This document shows, one piece after another, positions 1 through 7,661 of a stretch of 64,000 bases of DNA (position 1 is the stretch's first letter; the number at the start of each line of letters is the position of its first letter). The stretch is taken from positions 3,504,501 through 3,568,500 of the forward strand of contig NZ_CP029773.1 of assembly GCF_003205835.1 (NCBI RefSeq), given 5' to 3'. The DNA is from Stenotrophomonas maltophilia (lineage in GTDB: Bacteria > Pseudomonadota > Gammaproteobacteria > Xanthomonadales > Xanthomonadaceae). The position numbers were made by a program, and so were the translations under genes. The notes under the pieces were generated by a model. The model had not been told where the DNA came from and made no database searches. It worked only from the letters and a program-made list of their open reading frames with translations.

Positions 1-165
1 GAAACCCTGGTTGGCCGCAGCGTGGTGTTCATCGCCAACCTGGCCCCGCGCAAGATGCGCTTCGGCCTGAGCGAGGGCATGATCCTGTCGGCCGGTTTCG
101 ACGGCGGCGCGCTGGCGCTGCTGGACGCCGACAGCGGCGCGCAGCCGGGCATGCCGGTCCGCTGA
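1..165 (+). CDS. metG: Methionyl-tRNA synthetase, C-terminal end (partial)
   Basis: This is the last 54 codons of a gene that begins before the window. The peptide reads [20 protein letters not shown] followed by ILSA, which is typical of the C-terminal Trbp111-like OB-fold tRNA-binding domain of bacterial MetG. The enzyme charges tRNA-Met in the cytoplasm; this appended domain binds the tRNA and mediates dimerisation. Only the end of the domain is visible, so the catalytic core cannot be checked. A free-standing Trbp111/CsaA-like protein is the alternative, but the downstream RnfB-like gene is commonly next to metG in xanthomonads. Confidence 0.85.
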   Translation, partial: ETLVGRSVVFIANLAPRKMRFGLSEGMILSAGFDGGALALLDADSGAQPGMPVR

Positions 166-228
166 TGCCCGCAGCGGGCGTGGCCTCGGCCGCGCCCGCC
201 AGCAGCACCGGCCACCGGAGGCAACGCG

Positions 229-834
229 ATGGGAAGCAACGGAATGGAACTGGCGCTGTTCGACTTCGACCACACCGTGACCACCTGCGATACCTATGGC
301 CGTTTCCTGCGCCGCGTGGCCACCGCCGAACAGCTGGCGCAGGCGTGGTGGAAGGTCGGCCCGTGGCTGGCCGCATACAAGCTGAAGCTGATCTCGGCCG
401 AACGCATCCGCGCACGCGTCACCCGCCTGACCTTCAGCGACCGCCACAGCGATGACATCACCACGCTGGCGGCAGGCTTCTCGCGTGAGTTCCTGCCCGA
501 GGTTGTGCGCCCGGAAATGCTGGAGCAGATCCGCTGGCACAAGGAACAGCAGCATACCGTGGTGATCGTGTCCGGCTCGCTGGACCTGTACCTGCGGCCG
601 TGGTGCGAGCAGCTGGGCCTGCAGCTGATCTGCAACCGTCTGGAAAGCCAGGACGGCCGCCTGACCGGTCGTTATGCCGGAGGCGACTGCGGCCCGCGCA
701 AGGTCGAGCACATCCGTCGCCAGTTCGATCTGTCGCGCTACGTGCGCATCCATGCCTACGGTGACAGTTCCGAAGACAAGCCGATGCTGGCGCTGGCCCA
801 CGAGCGCTGGTTCCGTGGCAAACCCCTGAAGTAA
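229..834 (+). CDS. HAD-superfamily (subfamily IB) phosphatase
   Basis: A 201-residue cytoplasmic hydrolase of the SerB-like HAD-IB group. Motif I is DFDHT at residues 12-16 (nucleophile Asp12, acid/base Asp14). Motif II is the Ser of IVSGS near residue 108, and motif IV is GDSSEDKPM near residue 182. A strong GGAGG stands 7 bases before the ATG. A second in-frame Met (residue 6) could also serve as the start. HAD-IB enzymes remove phosphate from small phosphomonoesters such as phosphoserine; the substrate here cannot be told. It lies between metG and an RnfB-like gene, 26 bases before the latter, and may be cotranscribed with it. Confidence 0.85.
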   Translation: MGSNGMELALFDFDHTVTTCDTYGRFLRRVATAEQLAQAWWKVGPWLAAYKLKLISAERIRARVTRLTFSDRHSDDITTLAAGFSREFLPEVVRPEMLEQIRWHKEQQHTVVIVSGSLDLYLRPWCEQLGLQLICNRLESQDGRLTGRYAGGDCGPRKVEHIRRQFDLSRYVRIHAYGDSSEDKPMLALAHERWFRGKPLK

Positions 835-860
835 CCCCCAACGCGCAGCCTTCGCCACGC

Positions 861-1274
861 ATGAGCCTGATCCCGCCCCTGACCGAACGCCTCGACCGCT
901 TGCTGCCGCAGACCCAATGCGGGCAATGCGGCTACGACGGCTGCCGCCCGTACGCGCAGGCGATGGCGCGCGGCGAGGTGGGCGTGGACCGCTGCCCACC
1001 GGGCGGCGACGCTGGCGCGCGCGCACTGGCGCAGGTACTGGGCGTGCCCGCCATTCCGTTTGATCGTTCGCGCGGCGAACACAAGGCGCCGCAGGTGGCG
1101 CTGATCGTGGAAGCCGACTGCATCGGCTGCACCAAGTGCATCCAGGCCTGCCCGGTGGATGCCATCGTCGGCGGCGCCAAGTACATGCACACGGTCATTG
1201 CCGATCTGTGCACCGGTTGCGAGCTGTGCATTCCACCGTGCCCGGTGGATTGCATCGAGATGCTGCCCCTGTAA
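861..1274 (+). CDS. RnfB-like iron-sulfur electron transfer protein (orphan)
   Basis: A 137-residue ferredoxin-type protein resembling the soluble part of RnfB/RsxB. The N-terminal cluster domain has Cys20, Cys23, Cys28 and Cys45 in the CxxCxxxxC...C pattern of RnfB. Two CxxCxxCxxxCP motifs follow (Cys87-97 and Cys117-127), enough for two further [4Fe-4S] clusters. The membrane anchor seen at the start of ordinary RnfB is missing, and no rnfA, C, D, G or E gene is nearby; the next gene faces the other way. It probably passes electrons as a soluble protein, but its partners are unknown. It may be cotranscribed with the HAD phosphatase. Confidence 0.8.
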   Translation: MSLIPPLTERLDRLLPQTQCGQCGYDGCRPYAQAMARGEVGVDRCPPGGDAGARALAQVLGVPAIPFDRSRGEHKAPQVALIVEADCIGCTKCIQACPVDAIVGGAKYMHTVIADLCTGCELCIPPCPVDCIEMLPL

Positions 1275-1288
1275 CGGGGTCTGCAGAA

Positions 1289-1329
1289 GGGGTCAGATCC
1301 CTTTTCCAACGGAAAAGGGATCTGACCCC
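1289..1329. repeat. GGGGTC-type hairpin repeat, copy 1
   Basis: A perfect 19-bp inverted repeat (GGGGTCAGATCCCTTTTCC and its complement) around a 3-base loop. It sits between the converging rnfB-like and ridA genes, where it could end transcription from both sides although it has no T-run. Near-identical hairpins lie at 17146-17184, 42756-42796 and 60618-60658. Confidence 0.85.
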
Positions 1330-1338
1330 GTTCAATGA

Positions 1339-1686
1339 TTACGGCACCGCTGCCGTCACCACGATCTCGACCTTCCACTCGGCGTGGGCCAGCTTGGCTT
1401 CGAAGGTTGCGCGGGCCGGGGTCGCGCCCTCGACCACCCACTCGTCCCATGCCTTGTTCATGCCGTCGAAGTCGGCGATGTCGGCCAGGAACACTTCGGC
1501 GCGCAGCACATGCTGGCGATCACTGGCGACCAGCGCCAGCAGCTTGTCGATCTCGGCCAGCACCTGCCGGGTCTGCCCGGTAATGTCCTGGCTGGTGTCT
1601 TCCGGAATCTGGCCGGAGAGGTAGGCGACCTTGTTGTACACGGTCATTTCGGACATGCGCGGTCCGACGTCGTAACGCTCCATCAT
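1339..1686 (-). CDS. RidA/YjgF family protein
   Basis: A 115-residue member of the Rid (YjgF/YER057c/UK114) family. RidA proteins hydrolyse reactive enamine/imine intermediates released by PLP enzymes, protecting other PLP enzymes in the cytoplasm. Visible family features are the N-terminal strand VAYLSGQIPED, the helix around QVLAEIDKLLA, and the segment GATPARATFEAKL that carries the key Arg near residue 92. Two adjacent ATG codons (1686 and 1683) are possible starts. It is transcribed divergently from mprF across a 190-base gap. Some Rid subfamilies lack deaminase activity, so the substrate is not certain. Confidence 0.85.
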   Translation of the reverse strand: MMERYDVGPRMSEMTVYNKVAYLSGQIPEDTSQDITGQTRQVLAEIDKLLALVASDRQHVLRAEVFLADIADFDGMNKAWDEWVVEGATPARATFEAKLAHAEWKVEIVVTAAVP

Positions 1687-1878
1687 GGGCGTGGCTCCTG
1701 CGGGTGATCAGGCCTGCATTGTCCTCCAATCCGGTCAACGATGGGTGCAGGGGGAGCCTTCGCGCAGGATCACTACCGGGCTCCGACAGGCCTGCTGGTC
1801 AAATGGCGGCGACAGGCGCACGATGCGCCACGCCCGCGTTGACACCGCACTCGCCCCTCCTGACGCACCCTTGCGCCG

Positions 1879-4443
1879 ATGACACCAGCCACCGACCCCG
1901 CCACCGCTTCCTCCACCCCGGCATGGAAGCGGGTCCTCACCATCGTCGTTCCCCTGCTGATCCTCTCGCTGGCCCTGCATGGCCTGGCCAGTGAATTCGA
2001 TGAGCACGGCTACCGCGCGATCCGTCAGGCGTTCCGCCACCTCAGTGCCACCCAGATCGCGCTCACCGTGGTGCTCGGTCTGGCCAGCTACGCCTGCCTG
2101 ATCGGCTTCGATGCCATCGGCCTGCGACGCAGTGGCATCCGCGTGCATCCGGCGCGCATCGGCATCACCGCCTTCCTTGCGCATACGCTGGGCCAGACCG
2201 TGGGCTTTGCGGCATTGACCGGAGGCGCAGTGCGCCTGCGTGGCTACCGCAGCGCCGGCCTGGACCTGGCGCAGATCGGCCAGGTGGTGCTGATGAGCAC
2301 GCTCGGCTTCGTGTTCGGTGCATGGCTGCTGATCAGTGTGGCGCTGTGCATGGAACCGGCTGCCGCAGCTTTGGCGCTGCCGCTGGATCCCAATGCGGTA
2401 CGTATCGTCGGCATCGTCGCGTTGCTCGCCTACCTCGCCACGGTGCTGCTGGTCGGCCGCGATGGACGGCAGTTCAGCGTGTTCGGTCATGCGTTGTGGC
2501 TGCCCGACCGCCGCACCATGATCGGTGTCACCGTACTCAGCGTGATCGAACTGGTGCTGGCCAGTGCCGCGTTCTATGTGCTGCTGCCGGACTCCACGCC
2601 GACCGGCCTGCCGGGCTTCGTCGGCCTGTACCTGGTGGCAGTGCTGGCCGGCCTGGTCTCGACGGTTCCCGCGGGCCTGGGCGTATTCGAATGGAGCCTG
2701 TTGAAGCTGTTGCCACAGGTGGCACCGGCTGCGGTGCTGGCGGCTGCACTGATCTACCGCGTCACCTACTACGTGCTGCCGCTGGTGCTGGCCACGCTGC
2801 TCGCGCTCGCGCCGGCACTGCGTCAGCCGCTACAGGCCAGTGCCGGCGCAACCCGCGCCGGCTGGAACGCGCTGCGCCCGTGGCTGCCGCAGATCATCGC
2901 GCTGGCGGTGTTCAGCATCGGCGCCGCGCTGGTCATCGACGGCACGCTGCCGACGCCGCGCCGTCACCTGGTCAACGCCTCGCTGCCGATCCTGGAAACC
3001 TCGCACCTGATCGGCAGCCTCAGCGGTGTCGCGCTGCTGCTGATCGGCCAGGGCCTGGCCCGGCGCAGCCATGCGGCATGGATGCTGGCGATGGCGGTGT
3101 GCGTGGTCACCCCGTTGCCGTTGTGGCTGCGTGGTGGCCAATGGCTGATCGCAGTTTCCGCAGTGCTGGCGGCGATGGCGCTGTGGGCCGCGCGCCGCGA
3201 GTTCTACCGCCAGGGCGCACTGCTGGATGAAGCCTGGTCGTGGCCGTGGCTGCGCAACCTAGGGCTGGTGCTGGTCGCGGTCACCTGGCTGCTGTTCTTC
3301 ACTTACAGCCACGTCGAGTACCAGAACGAGCTGTGGTGGGAATTCGCGGTGTCCGGCAACGCGCCGCGCGCGCTGCGTGCCTTGCTGGTGGTGGCCATCG
3401 CGCTGGTGATGTTCGGCCTGGCGCGGCTGCTGCACAGCACACGCAGCCCGCTGCCGGCCGCCGATGAAGCCACGCTGCAATCGCTGGCACCGGTGCTGGC
3501 CGGCGCCACCGACACCCAGGCCTGCCTGGTGCTGACCGCCGACAAGGCCGTACTGCGCGACGAAGCGAAGCTGGGTTTCGTGATGATGCAGCGCTATGGC
3601 GGCTCGCTGATCGCAATGGGCGATCCGGTCGGCCCGCCGGACGTCGCCCGCGCATTGATCTGGCGCTTCCGCGAGGAAGCCGACCGGCTCGGCCTGCGCC
3701 CGGTGTTCTACCAGGTCGGCGAGACCTACTGGCAGACCTACCTTGACCTCGGACTGGGGCTGGTCAAGCTGGGCGAAGAGGCGATGGTGCCGCTGCACGA
3801 CTTCGGCCTGGAAGGCCGCGAACGTGCCGATCTGCGCCAGGCCTGGAACCGCGGCAAGCGCAGCGGCCTGTCGTTCCGCGTGGCACAGGTGGAAGAAATT
3901 CCCAGCCTGCTGCCGCGCCTGCACGCGATTTCCAACGCCTGGCTGGAGGACAAGGCCGGCGACGAAAAGGGCTTCTCGCTGGGCAGCTACGACCCGGACT
4001 ACCTGGTGCGCTTCCCGGTGGCGCTGGTCGAGGCCGAAAGCCAGATCGTGGCGTTCGCCAACCTGTGGCAGGCACCGGCCGGTGCCGAGCTGTCGGTGGA
4101 CCTGATGCGCCACGTCAACGAGGCGCCGAAGGGCACGATGGACTTCCTTTTCATCGAACTGTTCCTGTGGGGCCGCGCGCAGGGCTATGCGCGCTTCTCG
4201 CTGGGCATGGCGCCGCTGTCCGGCCTTGCCCAGCATCGCCTGGCCGGTCGCTGGAACCGGTTGGCCGGCCTGCTGGCGCGGCATGGTGAACGCTTCTATG
4301 GATTCAGTGGCCTGCGCCGCTTCAAGTCGAAGTTCGACCCGCAGTGGCGACCGCGCTACCTGGCCGCACCGGGGGGCATGCACCTGCCGGCGGCGCTGCT
4401 GGATGCCACGCGCCTGATCTCGCTGGACCCGCGGCGGAATTGA
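1879..4443 (+). CDS. mprF: Bifunctional phosphatidylglycerol lysyltransferase/flippase MprF
   Basis: A protein of 854 residues, the usual length of MprF. The N-terminal half is a series of hydrophobic segments (about residues 15-510) corresponding to the flippase domain. The C-terminal third (about 530-850) is the soluble DUF2156/GNAT-like domain, which transfers lysine (in some species alanine) from aminoacyl-tRNA to phosphatidylglycerol. The product lowers the negative charge of the membrane and protects against cationic peptides. It acts in the inner membrane. No good ribosome site precedes the ATG, so the start is not fixed. It converges on an AcvB/VirJ-type gene, a family shown elsewhere to degrade lysyl-PG. 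Confidence 0.92.
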   Translation: MTPATDPATASSTPAWKRVLTIVVPLLILSLALHGLASEFDEHGYRAIRQAFRHLSATQIALTVVLGLASYACLIGFDAIGLRRSGIRVHPARIGITAFLAHTLGQTVGFAALTGGAVRLRGYRSAGLDLAQIGQVVLMSTLGFVFGAWLLISVALCMEPAAAALALPLDPNAVRIVGIVALLAYLATVLLVGRDGRQFSVFGHALWLPDRRTMIGVTVLSVIELVLASAAFYVLLPDSTPTGLPGFVGLYLVAVLAGLVSTVPAGLGVFEWSLLKLLPQVAPAAVLAAALIYRVTYYVLPLVLATLLALAPALRQPLQASAGATRAGWNALRPWLPQIIALAVFSIGAALVIDGTLPTPRRHLVNASLPILETSHLIGSLSGVALLLIGQGLARRSHAAWMLAMAVCVVTPLPLWLRGGQWLIAVSAVLAAMALWAARREFYRQGALLDEAWSWPWLRNLGLVLVAVTWLLFFTYSHVEYQNELWWEFAVSGNAPRALRALLVVAIALVMFGLARLLHSTRSPLPAADEATLQSLAPVLAGATDTQACLVLTADKAVLRDEAKLGFVMMQRYGGSLIAMGDPVGPPDVARALIWRFREEADRLGLRPVFYQVGETYWQTYLDLGLGLVKLGEEAMVPLHDFGLEGRERADLRQAWNRGKRSGLSFRVAQVEEIPSLLPRLHAISNAWLEDKAGDEKGFSLGSYDPDYLVRFPVALVEAESQIVAFANLWQAPAGAELSVDLMRHVNEAPKGTMDFLFIELFLWGRAQGYARFSLGMAPLSGLAQHRLAGRWNRLAGLLARHGERFYGFSGLRRFKSKFDPQWRPRYLAAPGGMHLPAALLDATRLISLDPRRN

Positions 4444-4447
4444 CGTC

Positions 4448-4562
4448 CCGTACCGCCGGGCATGGCCCGGCGCTACCGACCACCCAGTAGGTGTCGACCT
4501 TGGTCGACACGCTCATCCCCAAGGCGCCCTCAGCCCCAGCGCCGACCAAGGTCGGCGTCTAC
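4448..4562. repeat. Cluster of three GTAG-headed palindromes (SMAG-type REP)
   Basis: Three short imperfect palindromes, each bordered by GTAG or its complement CTAC. They are CCGCCGGGCATGGCCCGGCG followed by CTAC (4452-4475), GTAG plus GTGTCGACCTTGGTCGACAC (4487-4510), and GCCGACCAAGGTCGGC before CTAC (4541-4562). They fill the gap between converging mprF and acvB. The pattern matches the SMAG family described in Stenotrophomonas maltophilia. Confidence 0.8.
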
Positions 4563-4568
4563 CAAGCG

Positions 4569-5915
4569 CTACGCCCCGCCCTTGAGGATCACTTCGGCCA
4601 AGCGGTCGTAATCACCATTGAAGTGGTGGTCGCCGGGCAGCTTCACCTTCTGCACGCCGTCATTGGCCGGAAGGCCCGGGCACAGCGCGTCATCGTCGTC
4701 CTGGCCGTACACGCACAGGGTCTTGCCGGCCGGGAGTCTGGCCACTTCCGGCGCGATCGGCAGGCCGTCGCCGCCACCACCCAGCCAGTTGCTGACGTGG
4801 AACTCGAAGTCGGCCTTCTTGCCTACCGACAGCAGCACGATGCGCTCCAGCGCCTCACGGGTGCCAGCGTCAAGCTGGTTGATGGTGGCCGGCAGCACGT
4901 CGGCGCCCTGCGAGAAACCGATCAGCATCACCTTGTCGCGGTGCCACTGCTGGCGGTAGTGGTCGATGATCTTCTGCAGGTCAGCAGCGAAGCCCTTCGG
5001 CGTGCGCTCGCTCCAGAAGTAGCGCAGCGAGTCGATGCCGACCACCGCCACGCCGTGCTCGTTGAGCGACGACGCCACGTCCTTGTCCAGGCCGGCCCAG
5101 CCACCGTCGCCGGAAACGAATACCGCCAGCGTGTCGCCGTTGCCGGTGGCCGGCACTTCCACCACCGGCAGGCCCTTCAGCGCGGCCGGCGGCGGTGCCA
5201 GGCTGACGCCGGCCTGCGCGCCGATCACCCGCGCCGCGGCCACCAGGCCGGGCGAGGCATCACCGCGCGCGGTGCGCTTGAACTCGCGTGCCATCGCGAC
5301 CTGCTGCACGAATCGGCTGGCCTCGCCCACCTTGCAACCGTGATCACCGGCTGCACTCAACCATGGGAAGTTCAGCTCGGCGGGTTGCAGTTTGTTGCGC
5401 TTCACGCCATCGCCGCAGACCATGCGCTCGTGGTTGTGGTCGGGGCAGAAGCCGGTGGTCAGCAGGCCAGCGAACACCTGGGTGTCGGCCTGGGCCGCGA
5501 GCGAATAGGCCATCTCGGCACCTTCGCCATCACCGCCCACCAGCGGCAGGTGGTAGCCGGGCAGATGCAGGGATGCCTGCAGCCAGCGCGAGAAGTTCTC
5601 GACGTCACCGGAACCGAACGAGCAGGTCGGGTCACCCTCGCGCTTGAGCACCCCGCGCAGGTGCGCGATGTCCACCGCGGCAACCATGGCGCCGTCGGCA
5701 CGCAGGGCCTCGATCGGCAGGCGGCTGGTGTCGCCACCGGCGCTGGGCTCATGGAACCAGATCACCACCCGCTGTGGCGTTCCCGACGGCATATGCACCG
5801 GAATCTGCTCGAACCGCCCATGGCTGAACTGCTGCGGGGTCACGGCCGCCGTTGCCGGCAGCGCGGCCAGCGCCAGTACCACACCCATTGCCCTGCCCAG
5901 CCCTGCACGCTTCAT
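4569..5915 (-). CDS. AcvB/VirJ family periplasmic hydrolase (probable lysyl-PG hydrolase)
   Basis: About 448 residues beginning MKRAGLGRAMG, with a signal peptide ending near ALPATAA, so it should be exported. An alternative ATG 54 bases upstream adds an Arg-rich stretch before the signal peptide and is less likely; GGGGA lies 8 bases before the chosen start. Two alpha/beta-hydrolase-like halves are visible. The second holds the nucleophile motif GFSQG (IGFSQGADVLP) and a late GDHH. Family knowledge: AcvB of Agrobacterium hydrolyses lysyl-phosphatidylglycerol and is coded beside lpiA/mprF. Here it faces mprF tail to tail, which supports the same job. It is annotated elsewhere only as 'virulence factor family protein'. 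Confidence 0.82.
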   Translation of the reverse strand: MKRAGLGRAMGVVLALAALPATAAVTPQQFSHGRFEQIPVHMPSGTPQRVVIWFHEPSAGGDTSRLPIEALRADGAMVAAVDIAHLRGVLKREGDPTCSFGSGDVENFSRWLQASLHLPGYHLPLVGGDGEGAEMAYSLAAQADTQVFAGLLTTGFCPDHNHERMVCGDGVKRNKLQPAELNFPWLSAAGDHGCKVGEASRFVQQVAMAREFKRTARGDASPGLVAAARVIGAQAGVSLAPPPAALKGLPVVEVPATGNGDTLAVFVSGDGGWAGLDKDVASSLNEHGVAVVGIDSLRYFWSERTPKGFAADLQKIIDHYRQQWHRDKVMLIGFSQGADVLPATINQLDAGTREALERIVLLSVGKKADFEFHVSNWLGGGGDGLPIAPEVARLPAGKTLCVYGQDDDDALCPGLPANDGVQKVKLPGDHHFNGDYDRLAEVILKGGA

Positions 5916-5993
5916 ATCGCATCCCCGATGGAATGCGCACACGATACGCCGCCGCCGCGTGCACGGCACGTACCGGCGCAGGCCGTTGGGGAT

Positions 5994-6611
5994 TCAGTGG
6001 GCCGTGGTTCGCCGACTGCGCCGGTACAGCGCCAGCGCCAGGTACAGCAGCCAGCCAACGATCACGACGATCACGGCCTTCTGGCCCAGCCCGCGGGGCG
6101 GACCAGCGCGCCACAGCACATGCAGCCACAGCAGCACGAACGCCAGCCAGGCCCAGGCCCAGAGCAGGCCGGCGGCGGACTGCCAGCCCGGCTCGCGGCG
6201 CAGGTACCAGGCCTGCAGCAGCATGCCGACGCTGGCGCACAGGAACGCGGTGTTGGCCGCCAGCCCATGGATGAACGGTGCCAGCAGCGGGGTTGCTTCG
6301 GGCAGCCAGCTGTCGCCGATGGCAACCGTCGCCAGGCCCAGCGCAGAAACCGTGAACAACAGCGGCGCCGCCGCACTGCGTCGCGGGCCGGTGCTGCTGC
6401 GGTACAGCGCGATGCCAAGCACCGCGATGGCCAGTGCCAGCAAGCAATAGGCCGCGCGCAACGCCAGCCCCCACGGCCCGTGCAGGTACAGGCTCAAGGT
6501 CGCCCGCACCCAGTCCAGGTCGGTGCGGGCGAACTGGGTCCATAGCGCGGTGGCCAGGAACAGCAGCAGCGCAACCAACGCCAGCATCGCCGCCGGACGC
6601 GCGCGGCTCAT
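5994..6611 (-). CDS. DUF998-like multi-span membrane protein
   Basis: About 205 residues starting MSRARPAAM, with GGAGG 6 bases upstream. Roughly six hydrophobic segments are visible (for example LALVALLLFLATALW, AAYCLLALAIAVLGIAL and AVIVVIVGWLLYLALAL), so it is an inner-membrane protein. The pattern resembles the DUF998 family, whose function is not known. Its ATG overlaps the stop of the upstream small gene in an ATGA, so the two are translationally coupled. It is probably the last gene of a three-gene unit with the HD protein and the oxidoreductase-like protein. Confidence 0.65.
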   Translation of the reverse strand: MSRARPAAMLALVALLLFLATALWTQFARTDLDWVRATLSLYLHGPWGLALRAAYCLLALAIAVLGIALYRSSTGPRRSAAAPLLFTVSALGLATVAIGDSWLPEATPLLAPFIHGLAANTAFLCASVGMLLQAWYLRREPGWQSAAGLLWAWAWLAFVLLWLHVLWRAGPPRGLGQKAVIVVIVGWLLYLALALYRRSRRTTAH

Positions 6612-6781
6612 GGCGTCGCCTCCGGATGCCGTGTCTTCCACTCGGCCAGCGCCTTGCGATAGCGCTGCAGCTCGTCGGCATACAGGTCAAGCACGCACAG
6701 GGGGCAGCCGCTGCCGCAGCATTCGTTGGGGCCGGGCTCTTCCGGCGGCTGCGGGCGGGGATCGGGATCAGGGACGGACAC
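6608..6781 (-). CDS. Small oxidoreductase-like domain protein
   Basis: A Cys-rich protein of about 57 residues. The segment GPNECCGSGCPLCVLDLYAD followed by ELQRYRKALAEWK is the signature of the small 'oxidoreductase-like, N-terminal' domain, found in short bacterial proteins and in fused eukaryotic ones. No ATG is available in frame after the preceding gene; a GTG at 6781 is the best start I can see, and a CTG a few codons further up is an alternative. There is no clear ribosome site. The four Cys residues could bind a metal. Its stop overlaps the next gene as ATGA. The function is unknown. Confidence 0.65.
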   Translation of the reverse strand: MSVPDPDPRPQPPEEPGPNECCGSGCPLCVLDLYADELQRYRKALAEWKTRHPEATP

Positions 6782-6830
6782 GGTTGGAAGCGACAGTCGG
6801 TGGAAACAGCTGCCAGTGTACCGGGCTGGC

Positions 6831-7433
6831 TCAGCGGCCCAGCTGACGGCGCAGGTTATCGCGCGCGGCCGCATCCAGACGTTGGTGGAAGAACTCGCTA
6901 AGGAAGATCCGCGGTGCGCGCAGCAGGCCCTGCAGGAAACGGCGACGGCCGGCACGGTACAGGAAGCCCGGCACCACACCCTTGTATTCTTCGGCCACGC
7001 CACGGTCATAGGCGGCGAACACGGCTTCCGGCGCGGCCAGGATCGCCATGTCGCAGTCCAGGAACAGCGCCGCCTCGGCATCCACGTCGTCCGGCCCGAG
7101 CGCGCCATGGCGCGCGGTCAGCAGGATCAACTGCTCCACGCGGGCGGCATCGACACCGGCAAGCTCCGGTGCCTGTGCGATCGCCTGCACGGCGAGCGCT
7201 GCCGAACGTGCCTCGTTGTCCTTGCGCCCCGCCTCGTAGATCGCGTCGTGGTAGAGCACGGCCAGATAGACTTCGGCCGGCTGCTGCCAACCCGGCCCGT
7301 CAGCCACCTCCTGGCAATGCTGCAGCACCGCGCGCACGTGGCCGAAGTGGTGGTAGGCCCGCGGCGGCGATGCGTAACTGTCCTGCAGCGCCTGCCACTG
7401 CGCCGGTGCAAGCGTCAGCGGAGAGAAGTCCAT
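6831..7433 (-). CDS. Predicted HD-superfamily metal-dependent phosphohydrolase
   Basis: A 200-residue cytoplasmic protein with HD-domain residues: YHHFGHV near residue 27, YHDAIYE near residue 62 (the His-Asp pair), and an Asp in the LDCDMAIL segment further on. These match the group annotated as predicted HD-superfamily metal-dependent hydrolases (COG4339-like). Such proteins bind divalent metal and are thought to hydrolyse phosphate esters; the substrate is unknown. It is the first gene of a minus-strand unit with the oxidoreductase-like and DUF998-like genes. Its upstream gap (7434-7661) is shared with a divergent gene. Confidence 0.8.
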   Translation of the reverse strand: MDFSPLTLAPAQWQALQDSYASPPRAYHHFGHVRAVLQHCQEVADGPGWQQPAEVYLAVLYHDAIYEAGRKDNEARSAALAVQAIAQAPELAGVDAARVEQLILLTARHGALGPDDVDAEAALFLDCDMAILAAPEAVFAAYDRGVAEEYKGVVPGFLYRAGRRRFLQGLLRAPRIFLSEFFHQRLDAAARDNLRRQLGR

Positions 7434-7525
7434 ACCCGGATCATCCCGTCTGCGCCGACGCCCGGCAAGCCGGTGATTTTTTCACCACGCCCTCACAACA
7501 CTTGCCGGGCGGGGCCTGGGCGCGG

Positions 7526-7571
7526 TTGTCCACAGCTTTGTCGAGCGCTGGTCCACACCGGTTGTGGATGA
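7526..7571. promoter_or_regulatory. Cluster of three DnaA-box-like nonamers
   Basis: The gap between the divergent HD and TPR genes holds TTGTCCACA (7526), TGGTCCACA (7549) and, inverted, TGTGGATGA (7563). The first and third differ from the DnaA consensus TTATCCACA at one position and the second at two. They could bind DnaA and regulate either neighbour, or be chance. Confidence 0.3.
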
Positions 7572-7661
7572 ACACGGCGCCGACCAGCGGTCGCTGCAGC
7601 CGGACATCCATGGGCATACACTCGCCACAGGCGGGAGCGCCCGCCGCTGCCGGGAACCGTC

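Noticed and set aside
4491..6545. A 684-codon open frame on the plus strand opposite the acvB-type gene
   Set aside because: It has no domain or signal, is Arg/Gln/His-rich as antisense frames of GC-rich genes are, and the opposite strand codes for a clear protein family.
7526..7571. A replication origin
   Set aside because: The DnaA-like sites are imperfect, no AT-rich unwinding region is present, and dnaA, dnaN or gidA/rpmH neighbours are absent.
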